Below are positions 42,370 through 52,600 of a stretch of DNA of 64,000 nt, one piece after another. The notes below the pieces were generated by a model. The model was not told the DNA's origin, did not search any database, and worked only from the letters and a program-made list of their open reading frames with translations. The position numbers and the translations under genes are program-made. Each line of letters starts with the position of its first letter. Position 1 is the stretch's first letter. This stretch comes from Saprospiraceae bacterium. Its GTDB lineage: Bacteria; Bacteroidota; Bacteroidia; Chitinophagales; Saprospiraceae. Where the stretch lies: NCBI GenBank assembly GCA_041392805.1, contig JAWKLJ010000001.1, positions 5,082,501 to 5,146,500 of the forward strand. Direction: 5' to 3'.

Positions 42370-43509
42370 ATGATTTCAAAAAGGATTACCCAACTGTTTT
42401 TACTTTTTGCGTTAAGCATCACTTGTCTTAATGCTCAAATTACAACGCCACCAGGTGGCGGAAATCAAAAGAGTGTTGTAACGCAGTACATTGGCGCTTT
42501 GGCTCATGTATCTGTAGTGTACAATAGCCCTGACGTTACAGCGCCCAATGGGCAGGACCGGAAAGGCAAGATCTGGGGTCAATTGGTTCCCTATGGCATG
42601 TCACCCAATAACTTTGGTTCTGCTAAAGAAATTCCGTGGCGAGCCGGTGCCAATGAAAATACCGTTATTAAGTTTTCGCATGATGTACTGGTGCAAGGAA
42701 AAGCCTTGAAGGCAGGGAAATATAGTTTTCATATCATCCCGAAAGAGAGTGGTGCTTGGACCTTGATATTTAATAAAACGACAAATGCCTGGGGCAGTTA
42801 TTTCTATGATGCCGCCGAGGATGCCCTCCGCGTTGAAACGACCCCCGAAACAAGCGATTACACAGAATGGTTAACCTATGAATTTATTGATCGACAGCCG
42901 GAATCCACCGTGTTGGCACTCAAATGGGAGAATTTGAAAATTCCTTTCAAGATCGAACTGGCTAACGCAAAAGAGCTGTATGTGAACAATATGCGGGAGG
43001 AACTCAAAAGTTCAACGGGGTTCCAATACCAAGCTTGGGTTACAGCCGTCAATTACTGCGTGGCCAATGATGTCAACTTGGAAGAAGCCTTGGTTTGGGC
43101 AGAAAATGCCATCAGTGCACCATTTGTAGGCCAGGAAGATTTTACGACGCTGTCTACCAAATCGGCTGTTCTGAGTAAGCTGAATCGCATGGATGAGGCC
43201 ATTGCCACCATGGATAAGGCCGTCAAACATCCAACAGCAAATTCCTTGCAAATCCATAACTTTGGTCGTCAGTTGATCAGTTTAGGACAGAAGAAAAAAG
43301 CATTGGAGATTTTTAAGTACAATGCAGAGCGCTTTGGAGAGGCTTGGCCTACTCATGTCGGACTAGCCAGAGGCTATGCGGCGGTTGGTGAATTTGATAA
43401 GGCATTGGAACATGCTAAATTAGCACACGCACAGGCCCCCGACCAACTCAATAAGGATAGCCTGGCTCAAATGATGGAGAAACTGAAGCAAAAAGAGGAC
43501 GTGAATTAA
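42370..43509 (+). CDS. DUF2911 protein with C-terminal TPR repeats
   Basis: A 379-residue exported protein. The signal peptide ends near ITCLNAQ. Residues about 30-200 match DUF2911, common in Bacteroidota: VSVVYNSPDVTAPNGQDRKG, IWGQLVPYGM, PWRAGANENTVIKFSHDV, GKYSFHIIP, WTLIFNKTTNAWGSYFYD. From about 215 the protein is helical with TPR-like pairs (ALEIFKYNAERFGEAW, AVGEFDKALEHAKLAHAQAP). The biochemical role of DUF2911 is not known to me. It is monocistronic, followed by a 96-bp inverted-repeat element. Confidence 0.88.
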   Translation: MISKRITQLFLLFALSITCLNAQITTPPGGGNQKSVVTQYIGALAHVSVVYNSPDVTAPNGQDRKGKIWGQLVPYGMSPNNFGSAKEIPWRAGANENTVIKFSHDVLVQGKALKAGKYSFHIIPKESGAWTLIFNKTTNAWGSYFYDAAEDALRVETTPETSDYTEWLTYEFIDRQPESTVLALKWENLKIPFKIELANAKELYVNNMREELKSSTGFQYQAWVTAVNYCVANDVNLEEALVWAENAISAPFVGQEDFTTLSTKSAVLSKLNRMDEAIATMDKAVKHPTANSLQIHNFGRQLISLGQKKKALEIFKYNAERFGEAWPTHVGLARGYAAVGEFDKALEHAKLAHAQAPDQLNKDSLAQMMEKLKQKEDVN

Positions 43510-43596
43510 TTACCTGGAAGCCAGTGCTTGTCTTGGGTCGTTGGACAACCGCCTAAGCTTGGACAAAATAGGACTACCTCCGGTAGGTTTAAAGTC

Positions 43597-43692
43597 GGAA
43601 ATGGGAAGTCGGAAGTGGGAAAAGTGGAAAATTGCGCTCCTGAGTTTTCCGCCTTCCGCTTTCCGCCTTCCGCTTTCCGACTTCCCACTTCC
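43597..43692. repeat. GGAAGT-type inverted-repeat element
   Basis: Arms GGAAATGGGAAGTCGGAA (43597-43614) and TTCCGACTTCCCACTTCC (43675-43692) are complementary in 17 of 18 positions. Between them lie purine-rich GGAAGT repeats and two copies of the 14-mer CCGCCTTCCGCTTT. It can fold into a long hairpin. Small frames crossing it translate Phe/Pro-rich repeat peptides and are not genes. Confidence 0.7.
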
Positions 43693-43794
43693 TATTTCAT
43701 CACGCTGCCTCGTCCAGCCTTAGAAGGGTCGCCGGGGCGTCTGCCAGAAGATCAATCTGGTAAACGCCTCAAGTAAGCAGGTAGTGACATTTCC

Positions 43795-44400
43795 TTGTTT
43801 ATTCGTCTCAACCTGGAAACTACTTTATTCTGTAAATCGAAGATGGCCATTGCATGCTTCTTTGAGAAAACTACCCAGCAAATGCAACAGCAACATACTT
43901 ATCTCCGATGGGGGCTTTGGGGACTAATCATTTCAGGTTTTAGCAGCTTAATTATTTTCTTTAGTAAACCCACTGAGCCACCCGTACCTGCCGACCTTTT
44001 TAAGCAATTTTTTGTCCCCCATGAAAATGACGTGGTAAAGATAGCAGATGGTTTTGCCGCGCAAGGATTGCGTGAACAGGCATTTCGTTTGTATGACCAA
44101 AAACGATACCACCAGGCATTGATCCTTTTTGACGAGCTATCACGAGGACAATCAGATGCAGAAATCGGCTTTTTTAAGGGGAATATTTTACTCGCCCTGG
44201 GGCAATATCAAAATGCCTATTCCAATTTCCAGCAAATTCCGACCGGCGATAAACGTTATGCTGCTGCCCGCTGGTATTCGGCCTTGGCGTCCTTGATGCT
44301 AGGAGAAGGCCCTCCATTGGACCACCAGCTAAAGGAAATTATCGCCCAGGATACGCTCTATAAAGAACCGGCTCAGCACTTGCTGAAACTATTGAAGTAA
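43795..44400 (+). CDS. Small membrane-anchored TPR protein
   Basis: A 201-residue protein. One membrane helix (WGLWGLIISGFSSLIIFFS, about 39-57 from this start) precedes a soluble helical domain with TPR-like repeats (AFRLYDQKRYHQALILFDEL, AEIGFFKGNILLALGQYQNA). Later in-frame ATGs at 43843 and 43882 would give shorter N-termini; nothing in the sequence decides between them, and 43882 puts the helix closest to the start. A scaffold or envelope role is inferred. The last 12 bases overlap the 3' end of ligA on the other strand. Confidence 0.7.
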   Translation: MFIRLNLETTLFCKSKMAIACFFEKTTQQMQQQHTYLRWGLWGLIISGFSSLIIFFSKPTEPPVPADLFKQFFVPHENDVVKIADGFAAQGLREQAFRLYDQKRYHQALILFDELSRGQSDAEIGFFKGNILLALGQYQNAYSNFQQIPTGDKRYAAARWYSALASLMLGEGPPLDHQLKEIIAQDTLYKEPAQHLLKLLK

Positions 44401-46530
44401 GGCTAAAAAATCCTCTTCGCTTAGGATTTGCACCGTTCCCAAGGCCTGCGCCTTTTTCAATTTGGATCCTGCTTTTTCACCGGCAACTAAGATGTCGAGC
44501 TTTGAGCTCACGGCACTAATATTGCGGGCGCCGGCAGCCTCGGCTTTTTCCTGTGCTTCCTTACGGCCCATTAACAGGAGCGTTCCTGTGAACAAAATGG
44601 TCTTGCCTGCCAAAGGGGCATCCGCATCAATGGCTTTGGGCTGATCTTCTGCTGTTTGTTGCAGGTTGACCCCCAAGCTTTCCATTTCTTCCAGCATGGC
44701 AATATTGCTTGGATGCTGAAAAAACTGGCTGACATTTTCGGCTACAATGGGTCCAACGTCTTTTATATTGGTATAGTCGTCCAGCGTCCAATCTTTTAAA
44801 TCTAACACATGATTGATTTCGGCTGCAATTAATTTGGAGACTTTTTTGCCCAGGTGATGAATAGCCAGGCTATGCAATAAGCGATGAATCGGATTTTGTT
44901 TTGCCTTTTCAATGGAAGCAGCCATATTGGTCGCCGATCTTTCGCCAAAACCTTCCAGTTGGGCTATCTTTTCATAGTCGAGCCGATAAATATCGGGCAG
45001 GGTTTTGATCCACCCTAATTCAAAAAAGCGTTCCACAATGGATTTGCCTAGGCCATCAATATCCATCGCTGGCTTGGAAACATGGAAAATGATTCTTTGC
45101 AAGTCTTGGGCGCCACAAACGCAGCTGGGGCAACGCCAGGCGGCTTCGCTTTCTTCTCTAACTAAGGCAACTGGGGTTTCTGTGGTATTAACTGGGCAAT
45201 GAGTCGGGAATGTAATAGGCTTTTCAGTACCATCTCGCAAATCCTCTACTGCCTTAACAATGTAGGGAATGACATCCCCGGCCCGCTCCACTACCACCAT
45301 GTCTCCCAGCCGAAGGTCTTTCTCTTTAATGAAATCTGCATTGTGCAAAGAGATAGAAGAAATGGTGACCCCTGCTAATGCCACCGGCTCCACCTTGGCC
45401 ACTGGCGTTATAGAACCGATTTTGCCGACTTGATAATCCACCTGTAATAGTTTGGTAGTGGCTTGTTTAGCCTTGAATTTGAAAGCAATGGCCCAGCGCG
45501 GGTGGTGGCTGGTGTAGCCTGCCCGCTCTTGCAGTTCCCTGTCGTTCACTTTTACCACCATCCCATCAATTTCATAGGGGTAGGTCTCGCGCTTTTCTTG
45601 CCATTCCAGACAAAAATCGATGGCGCCTTGTATATTTTGACAAACCTTCCGTTCTATCCCTTCGGCAGGCACTTTAAATCCAAGGGAAGTCAGTAAATCC
45701 AGGCTCTCTTGATGCGAGGCAAAGCTGTTCAGTACATTATTCCCCTCTTGGTCAACTGCGTAACCCAAGGTATAGAGGAAGGCTTCCAATCCCCTTTCGG
45801 AAACATCTTTTGGATCTTTCATCCGCAGCCCGCCAGAGGCGGTGTTGCGCGCATTGGCAAATAAAGTCAGCCCTTCTAGCCCTCTTTTTTTATTTATTTT
45901 TTCAAAAACGTCTTTTCGAATGAGCACTTCCCCCCGTAGTTCCGCTTTATAAATGCCATGCTTGGAAAAATCGGCTTTTAGCGGAATAGATCTAATGGCC
46001 CGGGCGTTCTTAGTCATTTCTTCGCCTTTCACCCCATTGCCCCGGGTAGCTCCTCTGACCAGATAGTCGGCTTCATATACCAGTGCAATACTACCCCCAT
46101 CAAATTTAGGCTCCACGGCATAGGCGATTTCTGTCTCTAATGGCATATTCAACAAGCGTTTGATTTGCTCGTCAAACTCCATGAGGTCCGCTGCATCATA
46201 GGAATTAGCCAGAGAGAGCATGGGGGTCAGGTGATCCACCGACTCAAAATCGGAACTCAGGTCCGTACTTACCCGTTGGGTAGGAGAATCGGGGGTGATA
46301 AGGCGAGGATCGTTTTTCTCTAAAGCTTCCAATTGTTTGTATAGCTGATCATACTCAAAATCAGCAATCACCGGATTATTCAGCATATAATATCGCCATT
46401 CGTGGTAAATGATCAATTGGCGAAGCATTTCGGCTTGTTGATTTGGCGTTTGTTGATGCACAGCATGATGGGCATCCAGGAAATTTTTTGAAGATTCAAA
46501 AAGCGCTTTCTGATCGGGTTGACTATACAT
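44389..46530 (-). CDS. ligA: NAD-dependent DNA ligase LigA
   Basis: The NAD+-dependent replicative and repair DNA ligase (713 residues). The N-terminal Ia domain contains YHEWRYYMLNNPVIADFEYD, which binds NMN. The adenylation motif is VEPKFDGGS with the nucleotide-accepting Lys. The OB fold carries VGKIGSITPVAKVEPV. A four-Cys zinc site (THCPV, WRCPSCVCG) precedes helix-hairpin-helix repeats (LEGFGERSATN, IKDVGPIVAENV). A BRCT domain ends the protein (LAGKTILFTGTLLLMGRKEA). The ATG at 46530 (MYSQPDQ) is preferred over 46572. It overlaps the convergent TPR gene by 12 bp. Confidence 0.97.
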   Translation of the reverse strand: MYSQPDQKALFESSKNFLDAHHAVHQQTPNQQAEMLRQLIIYHEWRYYMLNNPVIADFEYDQLYKQLEALEKNDPRLITPDSPTQRVSTDLSSDFESVDHLTPMLSLANSYDAADLMEFDEQIKRLLNMPLETEIAYAVEPKFDGGSIALVYEADYLVRGATRGNGVKGEEMTKNARAIRSIPLKADFSKHGIYKAELRGEVLIRKDVFEKINKKRGLEGLTLFANARNTASGGLRMKDPKDVSERGLEAFLYTLGYAVDQEGNNVLNSFASHQESLDLLTSLGFKVPAEGIERKVCQNIQGAIDFCLEWQEKRETYPYEIDGMVVKVNDRELQERAGYTSHHPRWAIAFKFKAKQATTKLLQVDYQVGKIGSITPVAKVEPVALAGVTISSISLHNADFIKEKDLRLGDMVVVERAGDVIPYIVKAVEDLRDGTEKPITFPTHCPVNTTETPVALVREESEAAWRCPSCVCGAQDLQRIIFHVSKPAMDIDGLGKSIVERFFELGWIKTLPDIYRLDYEKIAQLEGFGERSATNMAASIEKAKQNPIHRLLHSLAIHHLGKKVSKLIAAEINHVLDLKDWTLDDYTNIKDVGPIVAENVSQFFQHPSNIAMLEEMESLGVNLQQTAEDQPKAIDADAPLAGKTILFTGTLLLMGRKEAQEKAEAAGARNISAVSSKLDILVAGEKAGSKLKKAQALGTVQILSEEDFLALLQ

Positions 46531-46671
46531 ACTTTTTGTTTGAGATTTCAAGTCCAAATGTAAGCATATCAAAAGTTATTCGCAATTTAGCGGGCCCTAA
46601 GTAATGTAAAGGAACTAAAAAAAAGCGTTGAAGGTTAAACGAATACTAATTACCCGATAAAGCCATTTCCC

Positions 46672-48462
46672 ATGTCCTTTTCCTTTCTTTTCAAAAATCC
46701 TTATTTGTCTCTTTTGAAAACGGCCTGGCATTATGCCAAGGGCCAGAAAAAAAGATATGCCCTGGTATATGGCATGTTCGCCTGTAGCACCATTGTAGAA
46801 TCTTTAACGCCGATCATCTGGGGGATATTTATTAATGAGTTACAACTAAAGGGCACCAATGCCTTGCGCGCAGTTTGGATATATGCCATCGTTTATGTGT
46901 TAATCAATTTAGTGGACTGGTTATTTCATGGTCCTGCACGTGTGATGGAGCGCAAATTAGCTTTTGAGGTAGGAAGAAATTTTCTGCAAGAGCTTTACCA
47001 CAAGACGGTGCACCTACCCGTAAAATGGCACCAGGATAACCACAGTGGCGCTACCATTAATCGGGTTAAAAAAGCCTATAATGCCTTATGGGAATTTTTT
47101 GACCAGGGCTTTATGTATTTCCACACCATTGCCAAAATGTTATTTGCCCTTTCGGCTATGGTTTATTTCTCACCCTTATTCGGTAGTATTGCCGTCTTGA
47201 TGGGCCTGTTTGTTATTTATATCATTTTTAAATTTGACCAACCTTTTATAGCGGCCACAAGGGAGACCAATGAACGAGAGCATGAGGTATCCTCCTCTCT
47301 TTTTGATAGCTTATCCAATATTATCACGGTGATTACCTTGCGCCTGGAAAAACGAATGGAACTTGGCATTCATCAAAAAGTCGGTGCCATCTTTCCTCCT
47401 TTTTTGCGCAAAGTGTTGGTTAATGAATGGAAGTGGTTTACCGTGGGAACGTGTATTAGCATCATCTATTCCGTGATAATTATTGGCTATATTTTTCAAA
47501 ATTGGGTGCCAGGAGAAGTCTTTCTGGTAGGAGGATTAGTGACCTTGGTGGGCTTTGTGAAACAGTTTACAGGCGTTTTCCAGAATTTTGCCTGGCAATA
47601 CACTCAGATCGTTCGTTACCACACAGATGTTACAACGGCCCAAAACATCTTACTTGCCTATGATGAACTGCATTTACCAGAAGAGGAAGAGGTATTGTTG
47701 AATGAATGGGATACGATCTATCTAAAAGGGCTCGATTTTACTCACAAAGAATCGTGGAAAGGAGAAGGAAGTAGTCAGGGCTTATTTAACCTGGATATGC
47801 AAATTAGAAAGGCAAAAAAAATTGCCCTCATTGGAGAAAGCGGAAGTGGTAAAAGCACCTTGCTAGCCTTGTTGCGCGGACTCTACCCCGCAAATGCGGT
47901 TACCGTAACCCTCGATAAAAAACCTATTCAGTTGTCAGATATCGCCGCCCAGGTTACTTTGTTTCCGCAAGAACCAGAAATTTTCGAAAATACCATTGCC
48001 TATAATATTACCCTTGGCCTTCCCTTTTCAGCGGAAGAAGTCGAGAAGGCTTGCGAAATAGTCCATTTTTCAGATGTGATCACACAGTTGCCTAATGGGC
48101 TGGCTTCTAGCATAAAAGAAAAGGGTGTCAATCTTTCCGGGGGGCAAAAGCAACGCTTAGCCTTAGCGCGAGGCGTCTTGGCCGCCCGCGACAGTGAAAT
48201 AGTGCTACTGGATGAGCCAACAAGCAGTGTTGACCCTAAAACGGAAATGCTGATCTATGATAAAATGTTTGAGGAATTCAAGGATAAAGCAGTCATCTCT
48301 TCCTTACACCGACTGCACTTACTTTCTAAATTCGACTATATTTATATCATGGACAAAGGCCGCGTGGTGGATGAAGGGCCTTTTGATTATTTGAGAGCGC
48401 ATAGCCCCATTTTCCAGGCTTTGTGGCGCCACCAGGAGGAGACTGTAAGGATGGATGTTTGA
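46672..48462 (+). CDS. ABC exporter half-transporter (fused permease and ATPase)
   Basis: A 596-residue type I ABC exporter half-unit. The N-terminal about 330 residues hold the six-helix membrane domain (for example VWIYAIVYVLINLVDWLF, VLMGLFVIYIIF). The nucleotide-binding domain has Walker A GESGSGKST (about 388), the Q-loop FPQEPEIFENTIAYNI, the signature LSGGQKQRLALARG, and Walker B EIVLLDEPTSSVD, so ATP hydrolysis should be intact. It would work as a homodimer or with a partner not seen here. The substrate (lipid, peptide or drug) cannot be told. It diverges from ligA and is followed by an inverted-repeat element before the oxygenase-like gene. Confidence 0.93.
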   Translation: MSFSFLFKNPYLSLLKTAWHYAKGQKKRYALVYGMFACSTIVESLTPIIWGIFINELQLKGTNALRAVWIYAIVYVLINLVDWLFHGPARVMERKLAFEVGRNFLQELYHKTVHLPVKWHQDNHSGATINRVKKAYNALWEFFDQGFMYFHTIAKMLFALSAMVYFSPLFGSIAVLMGLFVIYIIFKFDQPFIAATRETNEREHEVSSSLFDSLSNIITVITLRLEKRMELGIHQKVGAIFPPFLRKVLVNEWKWFTVGTCISIIYSVIIIGYIFQNWVPGEVFLVGGLVTLVGFVKQFTGVFQNFAWQYTQIVRYHTDVTTAQNILLAYDELHLPEEEEVLLNEWDTIYLKGLDFTHKESWKGEGSSQGLFNLDMQIRKAKKIALIGESGSGKSTLLALLRGLYPANAVTVTLDKKPIQLSDIAAQVTLFPQEPEIFENTIAYNITLGLPFSAEEVEKACEIVHFSDVITQLPNGLASSIKEKGVNLSGGQKQRLALARGVLAARDSEIVLLDEPTSSVDPKTEMLIYDKMFEEFKDKAVISSLHRLHLLSKFDYIYIMDKGRVVDEGPFDYLRAHSPIFQALWRHQEETVRMDV

Positions 48463-48477
48463 GAAGTGGGTATCCTA

Positions 48478-48555
48478 TCTCTGTGCATTCTGGATCTCTG
48501 CGCGCCGCTGGATATAGTTACGCAGAGATTCACGGAGGAGCAGAGGACACAGAGG
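48478..48555. repeat. CTCTGTG/CACAGAG-type inverted repeat
   Basis: Nested complementary pieces: CTCTGTG (48479-48485) with CACAGAG (48548-48554), and TCTCTGCG (48495-48502) with CGCAGAGA (48521-48528). Similar CACAGAG-rich intergenic sequences are widespread in environmental genomes as I recall them; here it lies between the ABC exporter and the dioxygenase-like gene. Confidence 0.55.
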
Positions 48556-48631
48556 ACGCGCCAGGCTCAGATTTTTTTTCGATGGCCATCCCTTTGCTGC
48601 ATAATTATGGCCAATTACTTATCTTTGGCGA

Positions 48632-49624
48632 ATGGTATCCCTCAATAAGATTTTTCGAAAATACACGGGTGTTTTGCGCCAGTTTAAAGTACTTTATATG
48701 GTGAATAACTGGTTGAACAGGAATCAGTTACAGCATAATAAGGCATTGTACAAACAGTATGGCGTAAATAAAAGTATTCTTAGCTCCATTGGCAGTCAGG
48801 ATTTTACCCCCCCTCATCCTGATATCCCCTGGCTCGATCAGCCCAATGCAAAACAAAAATTGCGAGCGCATCCTTCCTTTAATGATTTTAGCAAGGATAT
48901 TCAAACAGCGATAGAAGGTTTTATAGAGGATGGTTACTTGATTCTCCCCGGTTTTTTTGACACGGAAGCAGTTGCTGCTCTAAACGAAGACGTCGACCGC
49001 CTGTTGCAGCAGCAAACCCTTGATTTTAATTATACTGGTCGAAAAATAATGGAATCATTTAAGGTATCTCCTGTGGCCAATACCTTTTTTAGAGAACCCC
49101 GGTTGTTGAAGTTGTTGTCATTCATAATGGGAAAAAAAATCATCCCGTTCCATACCATTAATTTTATTGAAGGAAGCGAACAGCGGCCCCATTCTGATTC
49201 CATTCACATGACGACGGAGCCGCAGGGCTACCTGATTGCCGCCTGGATTGCCTTGGAAGACATCGGCCCGGATCAGGGACCGCTGACCTTTTATCCTGGC
49301 TCTCATCGCTTGCCCTACCTCACGACCCAGGATTATCCCTCCGGCCACTCCCGCTGGCTGCTAGGCGAATTTGCCAACGAACGCTTTGAAGACAAGGTGG
49401 CCGAAATCATCAAAGAACAAGGGTTTCAAGCCCGTACCTTTTTAGCCCAAAAGGGCGATGTTCTCCTTTGGCATGCCAACCTCCTACACGGTGGCAGCGC
49501 CATTACCCGGCCCGGAGCAACTCGGAAAAGCATGGTGGCCCATTACTTCTGTGAAGGAGTCATTTGTTACCACGAAATTTCCCAACGGCCAGCTTTATTG
49601 CCCCCTATTGCACCACTACTTTAA
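48632..49624 (+). CDS. Phytanoyl-CoA dioxygenase (PhyH)-family protein
   Basis: A 330-residue Fe(II)/2-oxoglutarate-dependent oxygenase-like protein. The core begins near ILPGFFDTEAVAALNEDVDR. The metal site is RPHSDSIHM (HxD, about residues 188-190) with the distal His in LLWHANLLHGGS. The 2-oxoglutarate Arg is probably in the RPGATRKSMVAHYF segment. Substrates of bacterial PhyH proteins range from lipids to small metabolites, so none can be named. The 3' end overlaps the convergent metalloprotease gene by 20 bp. Confidence 0.88.
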   Translation: MVSLNKIFRKYTGVLRQFKVLYMVNNWLNRNQLQHNKALYKQYGVNKSILSSIGSQDFTPPHPDIPWLDQPNAKQKLRAHPSFNDFSKDIQTAIEGFIEDGYLILPGFFDTEAVAALNEDVDRLLQQQTLDFNYTGRKIMESFKVSPVANTFFREPRLLKLLSFIMGKKIIPFHTINFIEGSEQRPHSDSIHMTTEPQGYLIAAWIALEDIGPDQGPLTFYPGSHRLPYLTTQDYPSGHSRWLLGEFANERFEDKVAEIIKEQGFQARTFLAQKGDVLLWHANLLHGGSAITRPGATRKSMVAHYFCEGVICYHEISQRPALLPPIAPLL

Positions 49625-52600
49625 ATGACCTGACCGCTTCTGTCGTATGAATATTTAGAAAATAAATGCCCGCAGGATATTGCTGCACGTCAAGGCTTAG
49701 TTTCTGGGTGTTAGGCGCAAGCCACTTTTGCTGCACAAGCTGCCCTTGGATATTCCTTAGCTCAATACTCAATTGTTGTGCTTGTGGCTCATCCAAAAGG
49801 ACTTGAATGACATCATGTGCTGGATTGGGAAATACCTTGATCTTGGAACCCGTCAGTAAGTCATTCGTCCCAACCACCGCATTTTCATCAATCTTGATTT
49901 GGAAAACCTGGGTAGGTAACCAGCCACCGGTACCATCTTCTACGATAAAGGTGAAACGGTCGGCAAGGGCAGCACTACCATCGTGCTCATACACGATTCG
50001 ATTGGCATTGATGTGTGCTTGCAAAAATTGGTCTCCTACCTTCAATGGCACACCATCCAGGAGAACATTTCCATAAGCAGGCATTGTGATAATAGTATAG
50101 GTCAATTCCAGGGTGTTTTGATCGGGGTCTTGTACTTCTAGTTTGCTCTTCGTTATGATATTGTATTGCCCCGGCGGCACAAAAAGGGTATCATTGGTGA
50201 GTAAAGTCGGATAGGAAGGACTAAGACTGGCGCAATATTCTAGTTTCCATTCATCAATGCGGCCACCACCACCAAAGCCAGATTTCACGACTTCTACTTT
50301 TAATTTCCAATCGCCTTGGGTGTCTTCGCCCGTAAAAATATCAAGTGATTCGACAGGTTGGAAAATAAGATTGTCATCTGGTGCACATTGAATAGGCAAA
50401 GGGGCTTGGCTATCGAAACCCAAATCCAAATTGGTCGTATTTCCACAGTTTTTATCAAAAAGAATAGCCGTCTTATTACTCGGACTCGTAACACTAATCC
50501 GAAGGCTATTCACCGGCTGAAAAGAACCGCGAACCCTGGGGATATTGAGGTCTGAAATGATTCCACTGGTGGGGATGTTGATGGTTAGTTCTCGGGTGGG
50601 GAGGCCAGAGCCAGGTAGGGTAACCGGAACTCCTGTCGCCGTCAACTGAACACATTCGGCCGTCGTGGTTTGGAAGGCAAAAGGTTCGAGGAATGGGCCG
50701 GGGCCACACCCGTTTTCAGGCCGCACTCGCCAAAAATAAATGTGATTGGCTTCAAATTGAATACTGGGCGTATAAGTCGGTTGCGTAAGATTATCAGCCT
50801 GTAAAATGATACTTTCTGGCACAAAGGTAGGACTAGTGGCAACTTCAATGGCATAAGTATCGGCATTTTCGCTGGGCATCCAACTGAAATTCGTAGAAAG
50901 CACTACGCCCGTGGTGCCATCGGCTGGGCCCACCAAGGCCATACTGGAAAAATCATTGGAGACGGTAGCTACTCGAACATCCCGATAAATGGTATCTGTG
51001 CCGGCATGGGCACGGATCAGGAAATCATAGACGCCTTCAGAAAAAGCGTTAAAGGAAATATCCAGTTGACTGCTTTCAGCAGGGGCAATGGGGTTTTTTG
51101 AGAATGAAAAAGTAGTGTTTTCAGGAAGGTTGCCGACGACGTCCAAACTAATAGGGCCACTGAAACCTAGGTTAGAAGCAGCGGCTATGGTCAAACTGGT
51201 AGTAGTGGGTGGACATAAATCCAGGGTTGTTAAGGGATTTACGGCAAGCGAAAAGGATGGCGATTGTCCGGCTTCGATGACGAAATTGGTATTGGATAAG
51301 TCGAAAAAGATATTATCCGCCGCTTCCACCATAATCCTTGCTTGGGTAGAAACAAGTTCCGGGACCGTGATAAAGGCCTGCCCATCATTGGCCGTTTTTT
51401 CCAATAATAAGTAGGGATAATGAAGCCCCCCGTCCGTTGAAAGCCAGATATTGACGGTCTGACAATTCACCACACTATTATCGGTATTAGCGACATCCCA
51501 GGTGATTTCCTGCGAACTGCCAGTCTGCCAACGCACGGCGTTGGTATTCGGGCTGGTTACTTTAAAAGGACCAGCCGTATTCGACGCCTTAAAGTTGACC
51601 TGGGTCCAGGCAACCCCGCCCGCTTGCGGATTATTATCCCTGACGGTACATCTAAAAGTTAAAAAACGACTGTAGCTGGGTAACAACTCCACATCAAGGT
51701 TAGCATTGTTCAATATCGCACCCAAATTGGGGAAATACCGCATGGAATCTGTCGTCGGAGGGTAAGACCGAAACAAGGGCGCATCTCCGGTAGGAGAACC
51801 TAGGGTACTTGCCGGGCCGATATCATATTGCTCCCAGCAGTAAGTGATGGGGTCTCCATCCTCATCTGTGCCCGAGGCACTCAACTTAAAAGGGGTGTTT
51901 ATAGGAATGGTGAAACCATCAAGGTAAGTATCTTCAACGCTTGGCGTATGGTTATCGGTAGGTGTAAGGGTGGGGCAGTTGTTTCCCCCATCTTCCCTAC
52001 TGAATTGAATGAAATCTTCCAGGGAACCTATGTTGTAATAAGGATCTGAATTAGGTTGAATATTATTGCCGCCACATAGGCCTGCATAGGACATGATGGT
52101 ACTGCCACTACCTGGTTCAAAAGCATTGTCAAATGACATTTGATTGGCGGATTGTGGGCAATTGTTCCAGCTGTGCCCACAAGAAAACTGGTGTCCAATT
52201 TCATGCGCCATCACCTCTACAGCAATTTTTTCCAGGTCACTGGTATAATGACAGGTCACTCCAGCTCCTTTATTGCTTTGACAAACCGAGCTGGGATTGG
52301 CAACGCCGGCCAGGCCATTATCGCAGCCTCGGGTGAAAACATGGCCAATATCATAGGTTCCAAAGCCAATACGACCATTTAGGATCGTCGTGTTTTGTGC
52401 AAGCAGTGCTGTTCCGTCGCGCGGCGAGTTGTACGGATCAGTTGCCGCATCCAAAAAGACTAATTCATCATTCCTGTCAATAATAACTAACCTCACCGCT
52501 ACTTCCTGCTCAAAGATTTGATTCACTCTATTGACAGCAGTATTCATGGAGCTTAGCACGCTTTCCACTGAGCCACCATTGGCTTGTGCATATTCGCCGG

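Noticed and set aside
43528..43776. Phe/Pro-rich short frames between DUF2911 and the TPR gene
   Set aside because: They cross the GGAAGT inverted-repeat element and exist in several frames at once.
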